DNA from: Castanea sativa
Lineage: Eukaryota > Streptophyta > Magnoliopsida > Fagales > Fagaceae
Assembly (NCBI RefSeq): GCF_040712315.1
Contig: NC_134015.1
Location: 15,757,095-15,821,094 of the forward strand
Reading direction: 5' to 3'
DNA: 64,000 nucleotides
Each line of letters starts with the position of its first letter. The stretch's first letter is position 1. Below the pieces are notes generated by a model that was not told where the DNA came from, made no database searches, and saw only the letters and a program-made list of their open reading frames with translations. The position numbers were made by a program, and so were the translations under genes. Positions 49,501 to 61,780 of this stretch are shown here, one piece after another.

Positions 49501-50170
49501 TGAAAGCTTTATATCAATACCTGAGTTAAGAATGCATGAGAGAGAGTTGAGAATGCGTGAGAGAGAGTTGAAGTTTCTGTTAACACTTGGATTCTAACTG
49601 AGTGCTAATAGAATCACTTGGATTCTCGGCACTGCCGAGAGGCTGTGTCTCACAGGGGAGACAGAGAGCAGAGACAGAGAGTGAAGGCAAAAAGTGAAGG
49701 GTTGAAGGCAAAGAGTGAAGGCAGAGATGGAGAGCAGAGCACACCGCAGAGAGGTAGAGAGCACAAAGACCACAGAGAGGCAGAGAGCACTGAGGAGCTA
49801 TGAAGCACGGCGTAAGACGATGAGAGCTGAAGTTTTTCTTTGGTTTGATGAAGTGAGAATGAAGTGGGCTAAAGTAGGGTTTGATATTAAGTTCATACGG
49901 TGCGTTTCGCACCTTTTTTTTTTTTTTTTTTTGAATTTCGGTCTGAATCGGCCAATTCGGCGGTTTCGCCCGATTCGGCGCGATTCAACCTGAGTCACCG
50001 CGAATCGTGCCGAGTCTGAGCCGCGTCGGCGTGAGTCGGCTGGAAAAAGGGGGGACACACGTGGCAGACGCGGCCGAACGCGGCACCAACGCGCGAGCAG
50101 CGGCGTCCCTCGCGCGTTGCCGTGTCGGACGCAAGTGCGGCACCTCCGACGCCGCGTCCGTGCATCCCAA
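46563..50170 (-). mobile_element. hAT-superfamily element, 3.6 kb, with decayed transposase
   Basis: A perfect 8-bp target duplication AATATTGT flanks it (46555-46562 and 50171-50178). Terminal repeats are short and imperfect: CTATGAAGCACGAGTGCG on one side and TTGGGATGCACGGACGCG, inverted, on the other. Subterminal regions are GC-rich, with GTGCGGGTGCG repeats at the left and CGATTCGGCG/GAGTCGG motifs at the right. It encodes a BED-type zinc finger, a DUF659-type middle and a hAT dimerisation domain on the minus strand. Confidence 0.9.
46903..49248 (-). pseudogene. hAT transposase with BED zinc finger, three in-frame stops
   Basis: From the start at 49248 the order is a BED zinc finger (FKCNYCGVVYMGSYSRVKAH, about residues 48-67), a basic linker, and a DUF659-type core (FWLENGVSIVSDGWSDPQRR, VVQVITDNASVMKAAG, WTPCVVHTLNLAL). 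The C-terminal dimerisation motif follows (CAERNWSTYKFIHSLKRNKM, near 47240). An intron lies at about 47550-47635. The product would bind the element ends in the nucleus and cut and paste it. Stops are at 49045-49047 (TAA), 47905-47907 (TGA) and 47398-47400 (TAA), with the frame open on both sides of each. They look like point mutations in an otherwise full-length gene. Its own movement today would need a transposase from another copy. Confidence 0.88.
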
Positions 50171-50347
50171 AATATTGTACCATATAACTTTTTGAGGTCT
50201 TACAACTATATTATATCAATCACCCTCCTATTCTTATTATTATTCAACCCTATGTTTGCTCCAACTGTGAAAGGAATCATGATAACTTTGCCACCATTGC
50301 CCTTCACCACTATGGACTCTAATACTACTTGTTAGGAAAATAAAATA

Positions 50348-52683
50348 CGCGAAAATGCACTTTTAGTCCCTATACTTTGGACCAATTTTCGATTTGGTCC
50401 CTAAATTGATTTCACTCCTAGGTTAGTCCCTGATTTCAGAAAATTGTTTTTATTTTGGTCCCTACCATCAACCCAGTAACAGAAAATGCATACGTGGCAA
50501 ACGGAATGCACTGTTTGCTGACTTAGCTAATAAAAAAAAAATTATATTTAACATTTTTTAAATGCCAAATCAACATTTAAATTAATAAAAAAAAAAAAAG
50601 TCAACTTAGAAAATTTTAAACAAAGTAAATTAAATTAAAAAAAAAAACCTTAAATCTAATTTAAACTAAAATCATTTCTTAAAAAATCAAAAATCATTAT
50701 TGTAAGGACCAAAAACCATATATCAAACTCAACAACCACAACAACGGTTTGTGACTAAAGATCTAAATACAATGAATTTGTAGAGAGGGTAGCAACAACA
50801 AAGCTCTTTTTTTCTATCCCCCAATTCTGTGTTTTTCCTCTCTTATTTATACCCCTTGCCCTTATCATCCCAGCCCTACACCTCTCCATCTACTCTACCC
50901 ATTTCTATTGACATTTGTCTATTCCTTTGTAGTCGGTGGTGGAGAGAAGCTTTAGCTCTGTGTTTTGTACTATTCAGGTCATTTCTACATTAATGCAGCG
51001 GACAAAGCTGGTACTCCCTATTCAATGCGGCCAGAACGGTTGGTACAGGACATTTAATGCGACGCTCATAGTAATCCAACCACACCCAGATATTTGCAAT
51101 ATGTCTCCTACATCATCAATCTCTTTTTCTTCCTTTACCCACCCATTCCACTTCATCCTCGGGCCTATTTCTTTATTCTCCTCTGCTTATTAGACCTTTC
51201 AGTATGTCTTCGAGTCTTTGGCTCTTTGGATCCTCGGGTCTTCGGATCTTCGACACCTCACAATTATCTTTTTAATTCTTTTTGATTTTGCTTTTATTTT
51301 TCTTTAACCTTATCAGCTTTAAAAAAAATCCCTACACTAAAAGACTAATCTCAAATTCTCTCACTCTCTTCACGCTTAGTGGATAGAATCTCTCACTCTC
51401 CACTGTCCATGGCCGGAGCTCACTCGCCCTTCATCTTAAGGTAGAAGACCTTGGAGTCGCCGGTGGCGACAGAGGGGATGAGTTTGGTGTTAAGAAGCTT
51501 GAGGATTCCATTGCAGATGTTGGAGAGCTCCGACTCGATCTTGGATTTGTAGTCCCGGATCATGGACACGTGGTCCTCGTTGCCGCGGCTCTCCTCCTTC
51601 TGCTCGATTGAGGAGATGATGCGCCACAAGGCTAGCCTTGCATCGATCACGTTCTTGTACGCCATGGAGAGAAGGTTTCGCTCCGCGACGATGAGCTCCT
51701 CGCTCTCCACTGCCGCCAAGACCTTTGCCATGAACTCCACCATCTCCTCGTACTGCTGGGCTTGCTCGGCGAGCTTCACCATGTACACATTCTCTTCGCG
51801 AGCTGAGGGTGTCACCGCCATTGTTTTTGATTGGTGGTCTGATCTATTCATGTGGGTTTCGGATTGCAGGATCGGTGGCTTGATGTGGCTTGATCGGTGG
51901 GTTTTTGATCTGTTCACTTGTTAATGTGTTTATTTTAAATTTCTGGGTTTATCTTTTTTCATGTGGATTTGATGATTTTTCTGGGTTTATGGGTTTGATT
52001 TGTTGGAGGTTTCGGTGGAGGATACGGATTTTGTATGTATTTTAAGCATTGGTTCATTAAATGTGAGTTATTTTAGTGTTTGGTTTGAAAGAAAATTTTG
52101 TTTTTCTAGAGAAAATTTATGAGGTTGGTTGGGTTTGTTGTTATTGTGAGCTAAATTGGCTGAGTTTGTGGTGTTTGTTTCATAAGAAAATTTATGGTTT
52201 TGGGTGGAAAGAAAATGTTGTGATGAAAATCTTAGGCATTGACTTTTTAGATGTGAATTTTTTCAGTGTTTGGTGAGATTTTCTGGGAAAGATGTTGAAT
52301 ACCCAGGAATTTTGTGTTCTTGTGATCTGGGTTCATGATCTTGAGTTCTTGTGTATTTACAGTCAAATCTAAAACTATGTATTTTTATGCTTTTAATTTT
52401 GTTTTTATTTTTAATTTTTTTCAAATTGATAAATTAATTTTTTTTTTTTACATTAGACAATGACATGGCATGCTGAGGTCGTTTATTTTAGTTTATTTTA
52501 TTAGTCACATCAGCAAACAATGCATTTTATTTGCCACGTATGCATTTTCTGTTATTGGGTTGACGGCAGAGACCAAAATAAAAATAATTTTCTGAAATCA
52601 GGAACTGACCTAGGAGTGAAATCAATTTAAGGACCAAATTGAGAATTGGTCCAAAATGTAGGGACTAAAAGTGCATTTTCACC
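50348..52683. mobile_element. Second Pack-MULE-type element, carrying a 14-3-3 fragment
   Basis: The ends CGCGAAAATGCACTTTTAGT and, inverted, GGTGAAAATGCACTTTTAGT start inverted repeats of about 200 bp, including AACAGAAAATGCATACGTGG and its inverse. Flanks AATAAAATA (50339-50347) and AATAATATA (52684-52692) agree at 8 of 9 bases. The end sequences match the first MULE (7817-10935), so both belong to one family. No transposase is encoded. An additional 5' stretch (50930-51190) is of unknown origin. Confidence 0.8.
51420..51821 (-). pseudogene. Captured N-terminal part of a 14-3-3 (GRF) protein
   Basis: From ATG 51821 the frame gives [20 protein letters not shown], then [31 protein letters not shown] and [17 protein letters not shown], and ends [10 protein letters not shown] before a TGA. 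This is about the first half (133 residues) of a plant 14-3-3 protein, normally about 250-260 residues. It covers the dimerisation helices and part of the phosphopeptide groove. The family's GARRASW run is DARLALW here, so the second of two adjacent arginines, one of the phosphate-binding residues, appears lost. The reading frame is open, and an upstream in-frame ATG at 51917 would add 32 unrelated residues. Whether it is expressed cannot be told. It lies inside a MULE and has no C-terminal helices. Confidence 0.85.
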
Positions 52684-53205
52684 AATAATATATTAGAAAA
52701 ACTCTAATTGAGTAGTTAATATAATATATAATGATAATATTTGACCTAAAAGCTTAAAATTATGAGTTTAAGGCCCAATTATGATATATTATTCGCTTAA
52801 TTTCATTATTATTATTTAATATAGAACTTCGCTCACAAATGTATACCTAATAATGAGGATAAAATAAAATAAAATGAAAATTATGAGATGGGTCACATAC
52901 AGTCAACTACAACTTTATAGTTGCATGCTTTTCTGCCTTCGGTTTCTTCTGCATACAAAGGGCCCGTTCACGACACACCAAAACTGAACAACGACTTCCA
53001 TGTTCCACCTAACAATAATGAAGCATCACATACTAATCAACTTTTCATCTCTCTTCATTGTTTTTACTTTTTTTCAAACCTTGTTGAAACTGAAAAAAAA
53101 AATATATATATATATATATATATTAATATTGATTCCCAATCCAATGTATATAGATGCTAATTAGAGTCTAAAACTATTAGCACACAAGAAAGTATAACGT
53201 AAAGT
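52684..53205. other. AT-rich spacer
   Basis: It holds a (TA)n tract near 53103-53123. No gene supported. Bases 53203-53205 (AGT) are the left target duplication of the next CACTA element. Confidence 0.6.
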
Positions 53206-53859
53206 CACTACAAGAAACTTTGCTATTTTCAACGGTTGAAACCGTCAAAAAAAGTATTAAAAACCGTCGAAAAAAATATTTTCAACGGTTGGAATGACTG
53301 TAGAGAACCGTTGTTAAAAACGGTGTCGAGAACATTTTTCTACGGCCTATGCATCCGTTGAAAAAAGTATTACACATTTATCAATAGTTAGCAACAATCA
53401 AAATATATACATTAAAGTATACTTATTACTTTTATCCACAGGCACCCAACCGTTGAAATAAGTATTTTCTTGTTAAAAAAAATAAATAAATTTGGATGCA
53501 CTCTTTCACATTAATCAAAATTTAATAATCTGAAACAAACTGTAAAAATCAATACAACTCAACTACTCTGCCTACTGCCCTTTACACTCTTAAATTTACA
53601 TTGTTCATCTACCTTTCAAAATAGAAGATTCTTATAACCTTTAACCTTCAAGACCAATTCAGGGGAAATTTTAAAAACATAGTGACTTACATCAGTAGAT
53701 ACACTGAGTACCATATTTGTCATCCCAATACATTGTACTGATCCTGTATAATTGCTGTATGCTAAGCACCTGAAAGAGGATGAGAAAAAAAAAAAAATTA
53801 GAAAGACAGGAGGAGGGATGGAGAGAGGAGAAGAAGGGTTAAAGACTCACTGGACATAG

Positions 53860-56800
53860 ATCATTTGTTATTTCTTTCAAGGTCTTTTTGGGCTTCTGAT
53901 GTATGACCTGATATTGCAGGAAAAAATGAAAAGGAAAAGACACATTTAATAATAGATACCTTAATATATTATAGAAATAAGGTACTAAATTCAGTCTACC
54001 AAAAGAGAGGCATGGAGAGTACATGTTTCATCTGTTACTCAATATATTATAGAAATAAAAACGTCATTAAGAATAAAAACTTGGCAGCATCTGATTATCA
54101 GACCACACAAGCACACTAAAGATAAAAATTACATAGTGAGAAAATAGTAAGTTAAAGTAAAAGGAAATGACATGCAAAGAACTATGGTTGAACCTGTAGA
54201 TTAGCAGAATTAAAAGCTCCCAAGCGCCCCATAACATACCATGACTGAATTACCTGCATAAATTCCTTAATAAATTAATTGCAAACTTTGTAAAAGTGTT
54301 GCTATGAAGATGAAGAAACAAACAGATGATGTCATCTTTTTACCATCCAGATTTTTGACATAATTTGTATAAAAACTAGTGGCAATGGAAGGAACTCAGT
54401 GAGATGTTATCACATGATATACTTACACCACCAATAAGGTCAACATCCCAATCAGATGGTGCTCCATACAATTCAAACCAAACGTAAGAATCAAGAGGAT
54501 TGAAGCTGTCAATAAACAAAAAGAAGGTTAGAAACAAAGAAAGTACTAATGGGGAAAAACAAATTATATAAGGTACCACACAAACATCATTTGTTTTCTA
54601 TACCCAACAATGATGCAGGGAAAGTAATGAAGTATAAAATATCATATATGCCTATCGGTTCACTGAATGATATTCCTGTAACAACGCAGGTCTTGATTGT
54701 CTAAGGAATGGTTCCCTGGTCACGATAACTCTTAAAAGAAAGTAGAATATGCTCAAGAAGAACAGATAAATTTAAGTCATCCAAAATTTTCAAGATAGTA
54801 TTGTTGACAAACAAAAAACCAATGAAAACGTGAAACAATATTAACATGGGTATTGAAGCATTCAGCAAGATAAGATCATATAGTCATCTACAACACCAAG
54901 CCTGGTACTGATTTGGATCATTACTTACTAGTTAACATACGCAAGAAAGAAATGCCCATGCCTGCCTCCTGTACTGAAAAATTGCAGATATGAAGCATAC
55001 ATGCAAAGAAGATAAAATATCACTTAATGTCTAGATGGTGGAAATGTAAACAACTTATAGGGATCTACAGATGTGTCCCAACTGGACATTTCCAATTATT
55101 TACTTCCCTTTTAATACTTGAAGCTTCCGATTTTACTAGAAATTTATAATTTGACAAGAATTAAAATTTATAGAAAAGAAATGGAACACAATGTGTAAGT
55201 CTCGACCCTTCTTCCGAACTCTCTCTTCAACCTGTAACATGTACACCACACAAATTAGATAGTCTACACACTTTGTTTCTTCAGCGGCAATTGCCACTTG
55301 GTCTCACCCCATTGGTGAATGAGATAAAATGAGACAAAGTGGTCAACTCAGTACATGAAAGCCGAGTCACTCACAATTCACTCTAAGAGGTTTTTTTTTT
55401 TTTGGACCAAGTCCCAGAACAGACTAATCCCCACTCATTGCTCAGGATTCTAATAACACAATGATAATGGGATTATTTTATTCCTCTGAACTGTTACCAA
55501 AAAGCCCCAATCCAAGTCCCATATAATGATCTTCAACAAAAAAAATGAAGAATTGAAACTAAGCTGGTACCAATTCCTTAGCTATTTCTCATTATTCTTC
55601 CATAGAGTAATAATTTAGACAAATCTTATAATCCAAATATCAGTCCCACCTCAAAGTGCATATAACGCTAAGATAGATTCATACAAATCACAGAATCACG
55701 TTTGCAAATCGCTAAGACATACCAAACTCCATTTAAATTGAGTTCAACGCACTAAGTTCTAATAAAGTAAAATCAAACCTTACTTATCTCATCAGAATAA
55801 TGGTGCTTCAGAATCATTATAAGATCCCTTATAACCAGAGGGTTTGAGAGGCAAATCAGACTCAGCTGGATTGATCTGGCAAAATTTTTTTAAAACACAG
55901 AATAATAACAGGATCAGGTACTTGTAGATTCATAAAAGAACAAAATGGAGTCTAAGAAAATTCTAACCACCTCTTCTGTAGTAGCCTGCCTCATAAAATT
56001 AGCTTGAGAAACAGATCCTTGCCTTGCAAAAAAATCCTATTATCACACCTTTGGATCACAGAGTTTAAATTGCTATTGCAGTTCTGAACCAAGAAAGTAG
56101 AGTGGACAAATTAAGCAAGTGTAACCAAAAATTGGGAAAATCAAAGAAACTGTTCTTAATAGTTAATACACTAAATGGAATTTAAGAAAATTGTAAAAAC
56201 CTCTTCAATGGTAGCCTGCTCACTACTGCAGTTCTGAGACAAGAAAGAAGAGTGGATAAATAAAGTGAGTATAACCAAAGATTGGGAAAACAAAGAAACT
56301 GCTCTTCCTACACAAAATGGGATTTAAGAAAACTACAAACACCTCTTCAATGGTAGCTTGCCTCATGAAATTAGCTTGAGAAACAGATCCCTGCCTTGCA
56401 AAAAACATCCTGTTATCACACCTCCGGAGCACAGAGTTTAAACTGCTACAGCAGTTCTGAGACAGGAAAAAAGAGTAGATAAGTTAATCGAGTGTAAGGA
56501 AATAACTAGAAAATATTACTCACTTATGTTATAGTGTAAATCTAATTGATGTCTTTTAGCAAAAAAGAGTAAATATAATTGATGTTTGTAAGCAAAGAAT
56601 TGATTCATGTTTACAACAAGGCTCAAGAGATACCCATGCCTAACCTATGAATATTTGAAGAACTAAGACTTCCTGATGCTTGGAGCTCCAAATTACTGAA
56701 AAGCTCAATGACACCACTACATTTATTACAGTACACCTTCCTCAGAGTCGTTCAAAAATCACTTTTTATGGGTACATTGACGACAGACACTAGCTGGAAA

Positions 56801-58212
56801 AAAAGCACTCAACAGTGGTCCTCAAGATCCACAAACATCATGGATTTTAACATAACCAGTTGTTTCTACAAGGTAATATGAGTCTCAAAAAATACTTTTA
56901 CAGAGAATTCAGATAACAAAATTAAAGAATCTCATGGGCAAATAACTTACAAGCAACATGGTCGTTTGTGTAAAATTTGACAATAAATTGTATGAAGACT
57001 TAAATTATCACCTTCTTGCCAAAACCAGACATTGTTCTGGATGTTTAAATTACACTCGATTGAATCAGCTTTCATGAGCAATATTTTCAATTTGGTAAAC
57101 CATCATGAAAATTACTTTGTTCCATTATCTATTGTCATTAGTTTGTACCTTTCTAGTGCATTAGACCTGGTCCTTCCGTCTTCTTCTTTTTTCTTTTTCT
57201 TTTTTTCTTTTTTTTCCTGATAAGTAATGTAATTTATTGCAGAAAAGCTACCTCACGTGTGATAGAACACAAGGAAGCTGAAAAAATACATCAAGTTAGC
57301 AACTAAGACCCCTGTTTTGTCTGACGTCAATTACTCTTCACACTTGATCCTCAATATAGATAATACATAATCTAGTACTGGACCAAGCGCAATTCTAAGT
57401 GTGGGCAAAAAGAAATAAGATGAATTTTGATTTCTTATATTAGTTACTTTTAGAATTTCAACAATGTTACCTTTTGTCAACAATCGAAATTGATTATTAA
57501 ATTAGGCATCAGGTTTTAAATTTTAATTCTCTAGCAGCATGAAGTTATGAGAACATTAAAAAAAAAAAAAAATACTAATAAACTTTTTATACTGCTCAAA
57601 CTCAAACTTGATTATTCTGCTTCGAACCATCTTTCTTATAATGAATCCTCAATTGCAGGGCATAAGTTCAACCTTCCAATATGCTGTTCCTTATTAAAAC
57701 TATTCTTCTTAAAAAGAAGAACTAAGTAGTTTTTTTTTGGTTAGATAATGGAACAAATTTGAAGAAAACAAGATTTTTACTCTTATATCAAGATTTCCTT
57801 TTTCTTTTCTTTTTTTTTTAAATTCCATAAATGGAAACTTGAACTCATAAGATGTTTTATGATTAAAGCAGACAGGAGTAGAGTTCAAAGTATTAACCAA
57901 ACCACTCATACAGTACTTATGGTTAGCACTATTGATGAACTTATGAAGCCTACAAAATAAATCTTAAACTCAAATCTGCTATTAATTATTCAAAGCAGAT
58001 AAATGGATCTAGTAGATAACATTGCATAAACTTACTTCTTTTGCTGTGTTCGCAATCCGCTGCGAAGGGTTGTCGTCTTCGTCATAGTCGTCCTCGATCT
58101 CGGAATCGTCTTCGTCCTGGAACACCCAATGTGACTCCGTGGAGTCCATTGAGGCCAGTCCTCCATTGATCTCCGCTCCAAAAATAGTGAAATTTGAACT
58201 CTCCTTGACCAT
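53860..58212 (-). pseudogene. Captured multi-exon gene resembling the plant DUF3531 family
   Basis: Minus-strand exon-like pieces have plausible splice sites. One is at 58212-58036 (DSTESHWVFQDEDDSEIEDD, donor GTAAGT). A second is present three times at 56458-56343, 56234-56201 and 56082-55971 (SVLRRCDNRMFF, ANFMRQATIEE). Others are at about 55880-55795 (AESDLPLKPSGYKGSYNDSE), 54510-54428 (FNPLDSYVWFELYGAPSDWD, VDLIGG) and 54252-54190 (IQSWYVMGRLGAFNSANLQ). The last three resemble the plant plastid-associated DUF3531 proteins of unknown function; I recall this family from memory and could not search. The duplicated exon, a stop just after the NDSE exon and missing parts mean it is not intact. 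A purine-rich leader with its own duplication (58484-58650) lies upstream. Confidence 0.5.
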
Positions 58213-58483
58213 TCATTGAGCTGAACTCCCAATGAACCTGCAATCACATTGAATGCACTTAATACACAAAACCACAAATTCAATTTTGACATAGCATTTC
58301 AAATTCAAGAACAAAAACCACAAAAGTTCAAAATCTTTCAAGTGAATAACAGAGTATGGACAAAATTCGAGTCTAAGAAAAAACAAACTGATCATAAATA
58401 AGTTTTTAGAACAGCGAAGTCGAGAGAAATAGAATAAATACCTAATCGGAGGGAGAATAATAGAAAAATTGAGTCGAGAATCT

Positions 58484-58680
58484 GTTTGGTTGCCTTGAAA
58501 ATAATAGAAAAATCAACCGCCAAGACCTATGAGAGAGGGAGAGCGAGATATAGAGCAAGAGAGAGGGAGCAATTGAATTCTGTTTGGTTGCCTAGAAAAT
58601 AACAAGAAAAATGACAGCCAAGACCTATGAGAGAGAGAGAGAGAGAGCGCGATAGAGAGTGAGAGTGAGAGTGAGATATA
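58484..58680. repeat. Duplicated purine-rich leader
   Basis: TCTGTTTGGTTGCC followed by GAAAATAA and GCCAAGACCTATGAGAGAG occurs twice, starting near 58480 and 58577. Each copy runs into GA-rich simple sequence. It lies just upstream of the first exon-like piece of the captured gene in the second CACTA. Confidence 0.7.
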
Positions 58681-59054
58681 GAGTGAAAGAGAGGGAGTGA
58701 TTGTACGGTAATCGTAAAATAGCTATAAATTAAAAGCTTCGTGTTTTTATTTTCAACATTTATAGCCCGTTGATAAATTTTTTTTTTTCAACATTCATCC
58801 AACTGTTGATATAAATTAGCACTGTTGGATGAATTTCTCACCGCTTATTTAGTACTTATTTCAACAGTTATGCCAACTGTGAAAATATATATATGAATTT
58901 TTCACAATTTATTTCAACAGTTACGTCAACCGTAAAAATATATATGTGAAATTTTTAACAATTGAGTACAAATGTAGAAACTAAAGACTTTTATCAACAT
59001 CTTTTAGTGACTGTAGATAAAAATATGTTAAAAAAGTACATATTTGTTGTAGTG

Positions 59055-59506
59055 AGTACCTTATCCCATATAACGTAATGTATAGTAAGTATAGTGAGTC
59101 TAGGTTTGGACCAGACTAGTAAGTGAGACCTAGTAGGACTGTATACGCAGGAGGAGGGAAGAAGAAGTGAGAGCAGTCGTTTAGTGAGGATGGGCCATTA
59201 AAGAAACTGAGGAGAAGGGTGGAGTGGAGTACTGGGACAATGACATAAAGGTTAAGAGATTAAATTCTATAAAGAATTCATATAAACCCTTGCTTTATAC
59301 TGCTCAATTAGAGCATACCACATCATCATATTACTAAAATATAAATATATATGACTACATATGATAATATCTCAATAAATATCATATTTCAAGTTTTACG
59401 TAAAATGTTGATGTGGTGTTATTAGGTGTGGTAGGATGTATTAAGTTATAAGTAAAAAGCTAATGTGGCAAATTCAGACTCAGTATTGCATAAAGGTTAA
59501 AAAATT
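59055..59506. other. Spacer downstream of the second CACTA
   Basis: Non-coding sequence with no recognised feature between the second CACTA element and a MITE upstream of chitinase-like copy 3. Confidence 0.5.
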
Positions 59507-59912
59507 GATAAAAATACAATTTGCACCTACTAACTTTATCCAAGAGTTATTTTGAATTTTTAAATTTGAAGTTGGTCATTTTTGTTCAATAACTTTGCAT
59601 GAAAATCATTTTAGTCCTTTAAGTTTGAAGTCCATTTTAGTCTGATTATAATTCTGCTCAAAAATCAATTTAATGCTTTAAGGACTCACTTAGTCGTGTA
59701 AATTTGTTAAAAATAACTCAAAACTACCAGCTTATAGGATTAAAATAATTTTTGGGTAAATTTATTGGGTTAAAATGACCATTTTTAAACTTAAAAAACT
59801 TAAATGATTTTGGAGTAAACTTCTGGACTAAAATGACCAAATTCAAATGTAAAGAACTAAAAAAATTCTTAAGCAAAGTTAGCACGCTTGTAAATTGCAT
59901 TTTTGCCAAAAA
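59507..59912. mobile_element. MULE-type MITE
   Basis: The left end GATAAAAATACAATTTGCAC is matched by the inverted right end GGCAAAAATGCAATTTACAA. The next bases also pair (TACTAACTTTATCCAAGA versus TGCTAACTTTGCTTAAGA). The interior is AT-rich and self-complementary (AAAATGACC/GGTCATTTT motifs). No good 9-bp target duplication was found. Confidence 0.6.
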
Positions 59913-60162
59913 CAATTGTTGCACAAAGTAATACACCTTAATGTACACACATTTACACACATGAAAAAATAATTAAAATTGTGACTTGAAGTTACTATTT
60001 TCAAGTAAAGAGTCACCTATATTCTTTGAAACCAAAAGTAGAATAACAAGAATGATGACATGATCTATTATGTGGCTTAACAAAAAGGTAACCACAATAA
60101 ATAGGGTTCAATTGTTAAATATTATATATAGATATACATACAGACGATGAATTTCAATATTT

Positions 60163-60170
60163 TATAAAAA
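60163..60170 (+). promoter_or_regulatory. TATA box of chitinase-like copy 3
   Basis: TATAAAAA lies 85 bp before the start codon at 60255, a normal plant spacing once a short 5' UTR is allowed for. Copy 4 has a weaker TATATAG near 62242. Confidence 0.5.
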
Positions 60171-60254
60171 GAGGGTATATCAAATTAACTCTCCTGTCCT
60201 CCATTTTCCCCTCTCTCTGGTCTCCACTGCCGTTATTAGTTGTTACATGCAAAA

Positions 60255-61780
60255 ATGGAGTATAAATGGTCTGTACTGTTACAGTTGACAATATTGGCAT
60301 TTATATTAGTGCTTGTCAATTGTGACGAGTCTTGGTTGAATGTGACATACCGTGTAGGAGGTCCGCCTCCACAGCCCTGTTGCCAGAAGATTCGAACGCC
60401 ACCGCATTCAATGGTAAGCCATTCATCAAAAGGTGGTGATTTGGTGAGCGGGACACGAACTCTCCGACCAAATGTCGTGGTTTATTCCGCGCCACCAAAT
60501 TAAAGATGTAGTAATAGGAGTCGGAAAATGCTGTCACGGGGCCGTTCCTGACTATTTCAAGACCGACCAGTTTGAGAACATATATATTCTCAAAACGTAA
60601 TTCCCTTGAGGCCCATGCAAAGGGCTTTTGGGACTACCAATCTTTTATCACTGCATCCGCTCACTACCAGCCTTATGGCTTTGGTATTACCTACATGAAC
60701 AAGAAGTTCTTCGGAACCAAGGAAGTCGCAGCTTTTCTTGCACATGTTGGCACCAAAACCTCCTGTGAGTACTTCAGATCAATTTCTGTTTTGTGAACTT
60801 GAACTTCAATTTGGGATTTTACGTTGTTGGTTTGGTTTAATATAAATGTGTTTAAGAAGATCTTTTCCGTCTATCTTTAGTAATGCACAAAACAGAACTC
60901 ATGACTTGAAATTGTGACTTCAAATCACTCTGTTATTTTGGGACGTGTGTATGAAATTGTATGGATTAACTTATGTGTAATAATATTTTGGGATTAAACT
61001 CAATGGATGTCTGCTGTGTTTGAATACTTAAAATTTATATTATTGTAGGGCCCAGCCCAGAGGAGTGTCTGGTTTATCTTTTTCAAGTTGAAGAAATCTT
61101 AAAATATGATTCAATCAGATTTTTTAAAAAAAAATCTGTTTTAGCTGATTATTTTGAAATCTTTTTTGACCTCAATAGAAACATTTGGTTACGTACGTAT
61201 AGATAAATATTATTAATTATTTGATAAGTTAAAGACATCAACTTTAATTTGAAATATCCAAACCAAGCAAGTTTTAATTTGATGAAATTTGAAATAGATT
61301 TTAATGTTTTAATTATTTACTGTCTTTTAGTTATTTAAGTTGTTAATTAACAATTGATGTTACTGGATATATTTTGGGCTTTGTTACACGTGTATTTAAT
61401 GAAAAGGACTTAACTGAAAACAAATGTTATTGATTAACAGATTAAAATCTTAACTATATATATATATATATTGTTTAAGGTTAAGTTGGGATGAGCTTTA
61501 TAATTAAAATCCTAAATATTTGTATAAACTATTTGTATGTCTCCTTGTGAAGCTAAACTTGCTTGAACAATAAGAGTTTGTATTTATTGATTTGTGACTA
61601 TCTTTTGCTAGTGTTGTGTAACTCTTGAGATATATTTTTGCTTTCAATTTCTGGTTATTGTGTAATTATTAAAGTGGATCGTATATGGACCATTATATGT
61701 TATGTGGTACTCATTAATTTTAGCTGTGAATTCTTGGAATGTATCCGCTTTTGCGCTTAGTTTGTTCATATCAAGCATTA
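60255..61780 (+). pseudogene. Chitinase-like protein (GH19, CTL1/CTL2 type), tandem copy 3, exons 2 and 3 deleted
   Basis: Exon 1 (60255-60764) encodes a signal peptide (MEYKWSVLLQLTILAFILVL) and, after frame changes, DYFKTDQFEN, FSKRNSLEAHAKGFWDYQSF and FFGTKEVAAFLAHVGTKTSC. It ends at a good GTGAGT donor. The start frame stops at 60501-60503. The Cys-Cys part is in the +1 frame, and a 4-bp insertion near 60577-60591 (AACATATATATTCTC) shifts it again. Intron 1 can be followed to about 61515. The sequence then passes directly into the family's 3' flank (about 61555-61780), so exons 2 and 3 with intron 2 are gone. Those exons carry most of the GH19-like core, so no functional protein is possible. 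Confidence 0.87.

Larger units (their letters stand above)
53206..59054. mobile_element. Second CACTA-type element, 5.8 kb, non-autonomous
   Basis: The left end CACTACAAGAAACTTTGCTA and the right end, inverted as CACTACAACAAATATGTACT, share the CACTACAA(G/C)AAA tip. AGT lies directly outside both ends (53203-53205 and 59055-59057). Subterminal regions repeat TTTCAACGGTT / AACAGTT-type motifs in both orientations (53230-53365 and 58755-58990). No transposase is recognised. The interior is a set of exon-like pieces on the minus strand (53860-58230) separated by intron-like DNA. Its ends differ in motif from the first CACTA, so it is a different family. Confidence 0.8.

Noticed and set aside
50930..51193. 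85-residue frame in the second MULE
   Set aside because: No recognisable domain or splice context; may be part of another captured or transposon sequence.
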